Shown here piece after piece: positions 1-7,076 of a DNA stretch of 7,122 bases (positions within the stretch are counted from its first letter, which is position 1; every line of letters starts with the position of its first letter). This DNA comes from Candidatus Omnitrophota bacterium (GTDB lineage Bacteria > Verrucomicrobiota > Verrucomicrobiia > Limisphaerales > UBA1319). The notes beneath the pieces were generated by a model. That model made no database searches. It was not told the origin of the DNA and worked only from the letters and a program-made list of their open reading frames with translations. Location of the stretch: positions 1 to 7,122 of the forward strand of contig JAMCZD010000414.1 in the NCBI GenBank assembly GCA_023473405.1. The letters are read 5' to 3'. The position numbers and the translations under genes are program-made.

Positions 1-60
1 GCCCCCGCGGCGGACGCGACACCATCGCCCCGCAACCGCCCGCCCGCGTGCTGTCCCGCC
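1..60. other. Abrupt GC-rich segment at the left window edge
   Basis: Counting directly, 50 of the first 60 bases are G or C (83%), against 31 of 60 in bases 61-120. Read in the frame of the minus-strand gene, this stretch gives an Arg/Gly/Ala-rich peptide (GGTARGRAVAGRW...). It follows NPLTIYR, where GH36-like proteins normally continue into a C-terminal beta domain. It may be a chimeric contig end or a local frameshift; I found no copy elsewhere in the window. Confidence 0.45.
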
Positions 61-2430
61 GCGAAACAAATATCGGGCACAGCGGTAGATGGTCAGGGGG
101 TTTTTGGCAAGGTGCTTGAAGATAATGATCGATTTGGTTCGGTCGTAGTTCAGGCGCTGGCAGTAATAATGTTCCTTGTCGCCCTTGATCACGGGGTGGG
201 AGATGTAGGACCAGCGACCGGCAACGCCTTCCTGCAGCAGGTAATGATAAAGGTCCGCAATCAGCCGCATGCTTTCAATGTCCGGCTCGGAAATATAGAG
301 GCCCCATTTCGGCACCTGGGTCAGGTAGCGCCGCCCTGTTTCCGGGTTATAGACAACACCTTTGGCGCCCTGCCAGCAGTTCAGGTTGTCGAACCACTTG
401 TCCGGGGTCTCGAGGTATGACCAGTAATAATTGGTAAAATCGCTGCCCGGTCCGTCGGAGTCGTAATTGACATCAGCGTAGCGCTGGACGTCAAACGTAT
501 GGGCATAGCTGCTTCCGCCACTGCACGTGTGAAAGGAGCATCGAGGATGATCAGTGAGGAAACGGATGGTATTCCGGCGGAAGATCGGATCGATCTGCGC
601 ATTGAAGCCCATGCCGTCGGTGCGCCGTTGAAAATCGCCCCACGCGCCAACTTTGTTGTCCAACAGACCGGGGTCCTGATGGCCGGGAATCCAGACGATC
701 AATTTCATGTCGTTCTTGGGGAGAAACCGCTGCGTCCGGCCAAAGTCGGGTCCTTCGAGGTTGGCATCCCACCAATGCTGGGTGGCGGACCAGCCGGCGT
801 CTTCCCATAGAAGCTCCATTCCGACAGTGCGGAAATAATCGGCCCAGTGAAAGTCAAGATCGGCCAGGTGCCCGGCCCATTGCTGCTGCAAGTTATCGGA
901 ATCGCCATACCATGCCACCGTGAACGGCATGCGCGTGTAGTAATCGTCGTGGGTGTAGTCCCACAGGTATTCGTACTGCCAATTGTACAAGTCCTCCGCC
1001 ATGTTATCGAAGTTCTCGCGGAAGACACCCAGGGTGGCCAGCGGCAAGGCGAATCGCTCGCCCGGCTTCAGCGTTCGCGTCCGCAAGTCCGCCGCGCTGG
1101 CGCTGAAGGCAACCGGTCCATCGGGTTCGTGATCCACCGACAACCGCCAATTCCCCAGATATTCCAGCGCGATAAAGAGCCCGTCTTTAGCCCCATCGAC
1201 GCGATGCAGCGCCATCCAAGGCACGTAGTTCCAAGTAGCCGATCCATTCAGGCTGTGGTGATAGGTGGCGGTTATGGGGGCGCTCTCCATTTTGCCCTGC
1301 ACCGGCTGGCTGTTGCCGCCAATGATCCAATAGCTGGTATAATCGGTGGCGTTTTCTCCACCGAGAATCGCATAGGCCGGCATCGGTTCCTTGAGCTTCA
1401 GGTCGAGCGGACTCTCCCCGGTATTCTCGAACTCGACGCTTTGCCGCATAACTGCCGTGCCGGGAAAAGCTGTCACCGATAAATGTGCCCGCAGCGCCTC
1501 ATGCGTCAGGTTCATGTCCAGTTGCACCGCCGGCCGCCCGCCGCTCGTTACTTCGCGCGCGGACGCCGATTGCAGGGTCCAAGGTTCGGTGGCCTGGCCG
1601 GCCGCCCGTTCCTCTCTCGATTTCTCGGTAATCCGGTAAATCGCCACGTCAACGTCCCCTCCGCCAACATGCTCGACCCGGCCGCGAATGGTCACGGTGC
1701 CGGCCTTGGGAGCCTTCCAAACCCGGAGGGCGTCGTAGTCATTCGAGGGATGCATCACGGTTGGGCCAACGTGCGGCGTGTTTCCTGGCGCGCGAAAACC
1801 GCTCTGCTCACTCGGTATCCGAATATTTTCTCCCACATTCGACGCCTTCTCCACCGAGTCGATCAACTCGAGGAAACCGGTGCCCGGGGATTGGACATAA
1901 TAATACCAGATCGGCCCTTGATGAACCTCGGGGTCCTGCGAAGATGAATAGCTTTCGCCGTCGCCGTAATCGAGCGTGGTGATCCAGCGGACCTGGTCGC
2001 CTTCAAAGGCGCCATGCGGCCCAACACTGAAACCAATCATGTCGCCCTGGCGCACCGTCACCTGAACATGATCAAGCCCGGGATCGACTACCGCGTTGCC
2101 CACGAAAGGTTTCGACCAGAGCCGTTCCACCTTGAATTGTTCGCCGAAATGGGCCGATTCAAGCAGGAACGGCGCCGCCGCCGCCTTGGCATCGACGTAT
2201 TCGATCGGCGGATCGTAGAGTTTGTTGCGGTAACTGGTCAGCCGGAACCGGTCGCCCTGGCAGGCAAATGTCATTTCGATCGACTTGGTGCCGATCACCC
2301 AGTTCTGGCCGTCGGCGCTCCCCCGCGCATAGGCATCGCCAACTTGAATCTCGGCCTTTGCGGTTTGAAATGCCATTAGCAGGCCCAGTCCCAAGGCCAA
2401 ACCGCCCGTTGTTGATAATGAGGTTTTCAT
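1..2430 (-). CDS. Divergent secreted GH36-like glycoside hydrolase (3' end cut by window)
   Basis: The frame is open for 810 codons from the ATG at 2430 to base 1 with no stop. A signal peptide is clear: a Lys near the start, a Leu/Gly-rich core and an AKA site after residue 26. An N-terminal beta-sandwich begins at about residue 27. It is interrupted at about 95-270 by a module with VRQGDMIGFSV and WKAPKAGTVTIRG motifs, then resumes to about 460. The catalytic barrel follows: FTVAWYGD, WEDAGW (542-547), LIVWIPGH (W580), WGDF (D599), CSGGS (C636) and NYDSDG (D657, D659). C-S-G-G and the following Asp cluster match clan GH-D; the usual acid/base Asp lies there. The WFEPER motif of its two neighbours is replaced by WIPGHQ, and one beta/alpha unit seems missing. 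An alpha-galactosidase-type fold is well supported; the substrate is not. It probably acts in the periplasm or outside the cell and is the last visible gene of the operon, 22 bases after the previous stop. The final 20 or so codons look unreliable. Confidence 0.8.
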   Translation of the reverse strand, partial: MKTSLSTTGGLALGLGLLMAFQTAKAEIQVGDAYARGSADGQNWVIGTKSIEMTFACQGDRFRLTSYRNKLYDPPIEYVDAKAAAAPFLLESAHFGEQFKVERLWSKPFVGNAVVDPGLDHVQVTVRQGDMIGFSVGPHGAFEGDQVRWITTLDYGDGESYSSSQDPEVHQGPIWYYYVQSPGTGFLELIDSVEKASNVGENIRIPSEQSGFRAPGNTPHVGPTVMHPSNDYDALRVWKAPKAGTVTIRGRVEHVGGGDVDVAIYRITEKSREERAAGQATEPWTLQSASAREVTSGGRPAVQLDMNLTHEALRAHLSVTAFPGTAVMRQSVEFENTGESPLDLKLKEPMPAYAILGGENATDYTSYWIIGGNSQPVQGKMESAPITATYHHSLNGSATWNYVPWMALHRVDGAKDGLFIALEYLGNWRLSVDHEPDGPVAFSASAADLRTRTLKPGERFALPLATLGVFRENFDNMAEDLYNWQYEYLWDYTHDDYYTRMPFTVAWYGDSDNLQQQWAGHLADLDFHWADYFRTVGMELLWEDAGWSATQHWWDANLEGPDFGRTQRFLPKNDMKLIVWIPGHQDPGLLDNKVGAWGDFQRRTDGMGFNAQIDPIFRRNTIRFLTDHPRCSFHTCSGGSSYAHTFDVQRYADVNYDSDGPGSDFTNYYWSYLETPDKWFDNLNCWQGAKGVVYNPETGRRYLTQVPKWGLYISEPDIESMRLIADLYHYLLQEGVAGRWSYISHPVIKGDKEHYYCQRLNYDRTKSIIIFKHLAKNPLTIYRCARYLFRGGTARGRAVAGRWCRVRRGG

Positions 2431-2436
2431 GGTTTG

Positions 2437-2443
2437 TTTCTCT
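2437..2443 (-). promoter_or_regulatory. Weak ribosome-binding site for the third gene
   Basis: Read on the minus strand, AGAGAAA lies six bases before the ATG at 2430, inside the 22-base gap after the preceding TAA stop. It is purine-rich but not a full GGAGG. Its spacing supports the ATG at 2430, as does the signal peptide that starts right there. The gap is too short for a convincing promoter, so translation from a shared transcript is likely. Confidence 0.4.
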
Positions 2444-2452
2444 ATATTTCTC

Positions 2453-4645
2453 TTAGCCCTCCGATTTGCGATAATAAATAATAATCGACCCTGGACACGA
2501 AGGAATTTCCACGCTCAATGCCGACAGATCGCTTCCCCGCAAGCGCACCCTCCGCCCGTCCCCTTGGAACTCAACGTCGAACATGGTGTCCTGATCAATC
2601 TCCTTCAAGAATATTTTATGCGATTCGTCCATGCATTTTTCTCGACGAAATACGATGGCCATGCCCGCTTCCAGGTCCGGCCGATGGAATTGATAGCCAT
2701 ACCAGGCCTCCGGGTTGGCCTGGTGTGGAAACAAGGGGTAGAAATCGCCCCGCATAAAGGGACGCGCCCTTTGATACGCGGCGACCGTTCGCATGACCAG
2801 CCCGGCAGTGTCCGGGTCCGCGGTGCTCAAGCGGCCTTGGGCGTTGCCGGCTACGAGGATATTGCCGGCAGTCATGGCACTGCGAAAGGCGTAGGAGGGT
2901 TCATAGCCGAAATTGGCGCAGCCATGAAACGGAATCCAGCGATTGAGACCGCCGTTCTGCAGTTGTTCCGCCGCCGGGTTGGGTCCGAAGCACTGCATGT
3001 CGCTGTGCCACAAAGGGAGGCTGCGCCGGCAGGTCTCGAGGTCGATGCGCCGTCCACCGCTGGCGCAATTGTCAATAATCAGTCCCGGATGCCGCGAGCG
3101 CAATTCGTCCCACATGGCATATAAACCTTCGATATATCGGATTTCGGTCATGCCCTGGCGATCGGGAGCGTCATTGCGCCGCCAGAAACCGAGCGGCTCG
3201 ATATTGAAGTCCCACCGAACCCAATCGAGCCTGGCGGCGCTGATTTGGGTATCGATGTAATCCGTGAGCCAGGCGCGGGCCCGGGGATTCTGAAGGCGAA
3301 AGAGACCGCTTCCGCCACCGGGCGACTTCATGACCCATTCGGGGTGCACCTGGTCGATCCGCGTGCCGGGTGCCACTCGTTCCGGTTCGAACCAGAGCAA
3401 ATAACCGAGACCAGCCGCGTGGGCGGCATCGCCAATCGGCTTCAGGCCATGCGGGTATTTCTTCAAGTCGGGTTCCCAAGTGCCGGTTCCGTTAGGGAAC
3501 CCGCCCGGATACCACTGCTGGGGGTCCATATCCGACCAGAACACCTCGATATCTCTAGCGGCCAGGATGGGCATGACCCGCACATGAGGCCCTTCATACG
3601 ACCCGTCCGAATCAACCTCAGTCACGCTGGCGCAAATCGGAGCGGGGACGACGCGGCCATTCCGCCGGGGCAGATAATGGGCCAGGAGGATTTGACGGAA
3701 CAGGTTGTTCCCGCGCAGAGAATTACGACCGTCCCAGAACACCAGCAGGATGCGCGGCGTCCGAATGGACTCGCCCGGGTAAAGCCGGAGATGCGTCTTC
3801 TGCATGCCGGCCAGGACACGGAGGTTATGGTTCTCGAGGGTTTGAAACCGGGCGGCCCACTGACCCGACCAGCCTATGGCCGCCAACATGCCGCCGGTTG
3901 GACACTCGAGGTTAAAGAAGGGAAGATAGCCATCGGACGAGCGCCCGCCATTAGGGGTCAAGGTCAAATCGGTTGAACCCCCGGTGTTTTTGTCCGCACT
4001 GCCTGCGCCTTCGTCATGGGCCGATGGATCGGAAATCGTCGAAGGCGCCGAAATCAACTCTTGATCGATGGGTGCAAAACTGTTGGTCGGATGGTTGCTA
4101 TCACCAAGCGCATAGTGGAGCACGAATTTCCCGCCAGGCGGATTCGTCAACTGCAAATCAAGCGGCTCGATCTGATCGAACAAGGCGCTGTTAGTCTCGC
4201 TGGCGTTCTGTATGTGCACAACCCACTCCACCGCCGGAAAATCGCTGTACTCGATCGCCACCGCACGAACGGCAAGCCCTGCTCCCGGGTCCGAGTATTG
4301 GACGATGTGCTCGATACGCCGGCCATCCAGTTGCCGGCTCTGCCGTGTCAGCTTCCAGTGCTCGAGGACCTCGGCTGATGGCCGTCCGTCATACAAAAAC
4401 GTAAATGGCGCGGCTGGGCTTGGCGCGGTGAACCAGGCTGTCACCCAGCGGTGCATCGAGGCCATTTCTGTGGAATTAGCTTCGACCGCGTGTGTCGCGG
4501 GACAAGCCGACACAAAGAGAAGGACCAGGAGCAACCTGAACCCAATATAGAAAGGGGCGTGACCTGTATTTCGTTGCCGCCCCGGCTCAGGTTGTTCGCG
4601 AATAAATTCCCCGTTCCGCCTTTGGTTTAATATTTGTCTCTTCAT
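2453..4645 (-). CDS. Secreted or lipid-anchored alpha-galactosidase-like GH36 family enzyme
   Basis: This 730-residue protein (numbered from the ATG at 4645) ends in TAA. A hydrophobic core at 38-44 leads to V-S-A-C48, a fair lipobox; THA53 is an alternative signal peptidase I site. A GH36-type beta-sandwich follows, containing a Ser/Gly/Asp-rich stretch at about 196-225. The barrel has FWSDMD (370-374), WFEPERV (W418), RWDFN with likely nucleophile D479, CASGGRR (C527) and HSD with likely acid/base D549. A beta domain closes the protein. Clan GH-D enzymes hydrolyse terminal alpha-galactosides with retention. The GFWRxNDAPDRQGxTE block and many others are shared with the upstream gene, so the two are paralogues; this one lacks NPCBM. 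Arg replaces the Lys usually found two residues before the GH36 nucleophile. An upstream ATG at 4690 would overlap the previous gene by 16 bases and lengthen an already long leader, so I prefer 4645. Neither start has a good Shine-Dalgarno. Confidence 0.85.
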   Translation of the reverse strand: MKRQILNQRRNGEFIREQPEPGRQRNTGHAPFYIGFRLLLVLLFVSACPATHAVEANSTEMASMHRWVTAWFTAPSPAAPFTFLYDGRPSAEVLEHWKLTRQSRQLDGRRIEHIVQYSDPGAGLAVRAVAIEYSDFPAVEWVVHIQNASETNSALFDQIEPLDLQLTNPPGGKFVLHYALGDSNHPTNSFAPIDQELISAPSTISDPSAHDEGAGSADKNTGGSTDLTLTPNGGRSSDGYLPFFNLECPTGGMLAAIGWSGQWAARFQTLENHNLRVLAGMQKTHLRLYPGESIRTPRILLVFWDGRNSLRGNNLFRQILLAHYLPRRNGRVVPAPICASVTEVDSDGSYEGPHVRVMPILAARDIEVFWSDMDPQQWYPGGFPNGTGTWEPDLKKYPHGLKPIGDAAHAAGLGYLLWFEPERVAPGTRIDQVHPEWVMKSPGGGSGLFRLQNPRARAWLTDYIDTQISAARLDWVRWDFNIEPLGFWRRNDAPDRQGMTEIRYIEGLYAMWDELRSRHPGLIIDNCASGGRRIDLETCRRSLPLWHSDMQCFGPNPAAEQLQNGGLNRWIPFHGCANFGYEPSYAFRSAMTAGNILVAGNAQGRLSTADPDTAGLVMRTVAAYQRARPFMRGDFYPLFPHQANPEAWYGYQFHRPDLEAGMAIVFRREKCMDESHKIFLKEIDQDTMFDVEFQGDGRRVRLRGSDLSALSVEIPSCPGSIIIYYRKSEG

Positions 4646-4674
4646 CTGTAATTTACTGGTAGGGACCCTTTCCA

Positions 4675-7074
4675 CTAAGGCGCGGTGCATCGGTATTGGA
4701 ACACGACACCGGAAGGCTTTGCCGGCAGGGCGATGTAGAGCCCTTCGTCCATCAATTCCCGACCGCTCATCGTTTTAGTCTCAGTCGAATCGAGGTTGGT
4801 GATCCGGTAATAGGCTCCTGGTTTCAGGTTATGGAGTTTGAACCGAACCGATTCATAGAAACTATCCGCGCGCCGGAAGGCTTGCACCATGCCTTCGCCA
4901 AGGTCCGGTCGATCAAACTGCCAGGCCATCCAGACGTCATTGTCCAGGCTGTAAGGCGTGAGCGGATAGTAATCACCGAAGTAGTCATTGGCGAATTGCC
5001 GCCATTCGCCGACCAACCGGCGGAACAGATCGTAGTCCAGGTTCCGATTGCGCATGTCCCAGCAGGCAATGAAGCTGGGGCACGCCATGTCGCTCTGGAT
5101 TTCATAAGCGCCGGTTTGGTCGCTGCCGGTGCCATGGTAAGGCAGCCAGAGGGAGAGCCCGTAGGTATGGCATTGGTTGCCCACCGCGTTCTGGATGTAA
5201 TCGCTGCGCAGGAAGGGCACGGCCCGGCGCATGGTTTCGAGGTCATTGCGATGGCCGCCCGAGGCGCATGAATCGATGAGCATATTGGGATGGCGCCGGC
5301 GCAGTTCGTCCCAGTAAGCCAGGTAACCGGTCACGTAGTGGTTCTCGGTGATCCCTTGGCGGTCCGGGGCATCGTTGCCGCGCCAAAAACCCAAAGGATC
5401 GATATTGTAATCCTGCCGGTAGAGATCGATCCCCTGCTCCGTCAGCAGGTGGTCGATGTGGTCGGTCAGCCATTCGCGCGCCGCCGGGTTGCCCAGGTTG
5501 AACAGGGTGCCCCGGAGCAGCCATTCGGGATGATTCTCATACAGCCAGGTGCCGGGCGTGACTCGCTCCGGCTCGAACCAGACGATGCACTTGACCCCCT
5601 TGGAATGGGCATGGTCCGTAATCGCCCGCAGGCCATGCGGAAAACGTTCCGGGTCCACCTCCCACGTGCCGGTATTGGGCCAACCGGTCTTGTTCACATA
5701 CCAACCGGCATCCATCCACCAGTAATCTATCTTCAACCCCTCTTCCAGGTAACGGTCGATGAAGAATATCTGGTTCTGTTCGTTTGCATGGATCATCTCG
5801 CCGAACTGGTGCGAGCTGCACGGGGTGAGGAGCGGGCCGGGCAACTTGCCGCCCGGACGCGGAACGTTGTGCGCCAGCATCCAGCTCCGCCAAACGTTTT
5901 GGGCCCGTTCCCAGTCGCCTTTCCAAAACTGGAGCACCATCAGCGGGGTGCGAATCTCCTCGCCCGGCTGCAGCTTCAGGTGGGTCAACTCCTGCCCGGC
6001 AATTACTCGCAACCCGTTGCCTTCGTCCCGCTCGAATCTGGCGGCCCATTGACCCGGCCACCCGATCACCACGATCACGCCTTCGCCGGACCAGGCAATA
6101 TTGTAATACGGAAAAACGGCACCGAGGGGACGCCCGCCTGGCGGGGCAAAACGCAATTTTTGATTCGGCCCCATAACCGTCGTCAGCGGTTCGTAATCAT
6201 CGGCGCGAACAAAGGTGCCCTTATTATGATGCAGAACAAACTCGCCCTTGCCGCCGCGCGTCAGGCCCATGTCCAATCCCTCGATGTCGGATAAAACCTG
6301 GCTGTCGGCCGAGCCGGTGTTCTTGAAATACCACGTCCATTCCACCGTCGGATAATCGTGATACTCGATCCCCACCCATCGCACCTCGAGGCCGCTTTGC
6401 GGATCGGTGTGGGTCAGCGTGTATTGGGTCCGTTGCGGGTCCAGCTCGAGTCGCTCCCGTTTCAATGGCCAGGACTTGAGCAGCGAGGCCGACGATTGGC
6501 CGTTGTAAACAAATGAAAATGGCGGAGCGGTGTCATACGGCTCACGCATCGGGCCCGCCAAGGTCGGAAAGTCACCCAGCCAAAGCTCGCGTCCATCCGC
6601 CAGGACCGCCTTCGTGTCGAACCAGGCCGCCTGGTCTTTTATGTGCCCGTCTCCCGAATCCCCGACTTCGAGTGTAAACTGAGTCGCTCCGTTTAAATCA
6701 ACCTGCACCGGGACTCCGGGCATCCCCTCCCGCCGCACGTCCGAATGGAAGACCACTTTCCCTCCGACCGACACTGAAAAGACCACGCTCCCCTGCCCGC
6801 CCGCGGTTTCCTCGTTGCTATCGACCCCGGCTACCGAGCTAAACGTCTTGCCCGGACCGGGCAGATAAACCACCACCTTGCTCGGGGCGTGACAAAACAG
6901 GCCATGCGCGTACTCTCGGTCGCCCAATTTGAGCGGTTTGCCCGAAAGCGGGTTCTTATCCTTTTTGAACGGCCTCGGATCATGCTGAGCCAGCACGAGC
7001 AAGCCGGCCTCGAGAGTCCTGGTCCCGGCCTTGTCCTCGAACTTCGCCGCGGCCCAGCGCCGCGCCTCGTCCAT
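4675..7074 (-). CDS. Alpha-galactosidase (GH36-like) with N-terminal NPCBM domain, 5' partial
   Basis: There are 799 codons from the ATG at 7074 to the TAG at 4677-4675. Residues about 45-165 are an NPCBM domain: YAHGLFCHAPSKVVVYLPG, GVDSNEE, then GDSGDGHIKDQAAW and DGRELWLGDFP. NPCBM domains bind sugars next to glycosidase domains. A GH36-type beta-sandwich spans about 175-410. The barrel shows WWMDAGW (452-458), WFEPERV (W499), RQDYN with likely nucleophile D555, CASGG (C603) and RSD with likely acid/base D625. A C-terminal beta domain (about 705-799, with YYRITNLDS and GLYIALP) resembles that of melibiases. It probably cleaves terminal alpha-galactosyl residues outside the cytoplasm. No signal peptide is seen because the true start is probably beyond the window: residue 5 onward (ARRWAAAKF) already looks like mature sequence, and the frame stays open to 7122. 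The bases beyond 7074 are suspect, so the ATG is only a provisional start. It heads the visible operon. Confidence 0.88.
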   Translation of the reverse strand: MDEARRWAAAKFEDKAGTRTLEAGLLVLAQHDPRPFKKDKNPLSGKPLKLGDREYAHGLFCHAPSKVVVYLPGPGKTFSSVAGVDSNEETAGGQGSVVFSVSVGGKVVFHSDVRREGMPGVPVQVDLNGATQFTLEVGDSGDGHIKDQAAWFDTKAVLADGRELWLGDFPTLAGPMREPYDTAPPFSFVYNGQSSASLLKSWPLKRERLELDPQRTQYTLTHTDPQSGLEVRWVGIEYHDYPTVEWTWYFKNTGSADSQVLSDIEGLDMGLTRGGKGEFVLHHNKGTFVRADDYEPLTTVMGPNQKLRFAPPGGRPLGAVFPYYNIAWSGEGVIVVIGWPGQWAARFERDEGNGLRVIAGQELTHLKLQPGEEIRTPLMVLQFWKGDWERAQNVWRSWMLAHNVPRPGGKLPGPLLTPCSSHQFGEMIHANEQNQIFFIDRYLEEGLKIDYWWMDAGWYVNKTGWPNTGTWEVDPERFPHGLRAITDHAHSKGVKCIVWFEPERVTPGTWLYENHPEWLLRGTLFNLGNPAAREWLTDHIDHLLTEQGIDLYRQDYNIDPLGFWRGNDAPDRQGITENHYVTGYLAYWDELRRRHPNMLIDSCASGGHRNDLETMRRAVPFLRSDYIQNAVGNQCHTYGLSLWLPYHGTGSDQTGAYEIQSDMACPSFIACWDMRNRNLDYDLFRRLVGEWRQFANDYFGDYYPLTPYSLDNDVWMAWQFDRPDLGEGMVQAFRRADSFYESVRFKLHNLKPGAYYRITNLDSTETKTMSGRELMDEGLYIALPAKPSGVVFQYRCTAP
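6554..6599 (+). repeat. Inverted repeat, internal copy (46 bases)
   Basis: This stretch lies inside the NPCBM-containing gene, where its reverse complement encodes the expected end of that domain (DGRELWLGDFPTLAG). It is an exact reverse complement of 7077..7122, base for base over 46 positions, and the match stops at 6599/7077. Because it codes for conserved residues here, this is the authentic copy. Confidence 0.9.
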
Positions 7075-7076
7075 TT

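Noticed and set aside
381..1028. Three small overlapping minus-strand open frames
   Set aside because: They are in other frames than the long gene covering this region; the conserved WEDAGW, CSGG and DSD motifs are in the long frame.
847..1482. A 211-codon plus-strand open frame
   Set aside because: It is antisense to the third gene, whose minus-strand frame runs unbroken from 2430 to base 1 with a signal peptide and catalytic motifs.
2429..3124. A 231-codon plus-strand open frame
   Set aside because: It is antisense to the 3' end of the second gene and shows only a chance hydrophobic start; no family features.
3245..3976. A 243-codon plus-strand open frame
   Set aside because: It mirrors the barrel region of the second gene in antisense; no motifs of its own.
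4661..4669. Short palindrome AGGGACCCT between the first and second genes
   Set aside because: Four-base arms are too short for a terminator or a convincing operator, and there is no T-run after it.
5290..6294. A 334-codon open frame on the plus strand
   Set aside because: It lies wholly antisense to the alpha-galactosidase catalytic region, whose motifs are unmistakable. The translation has no recognisable domain; it is a shadow of GC-rich codons.
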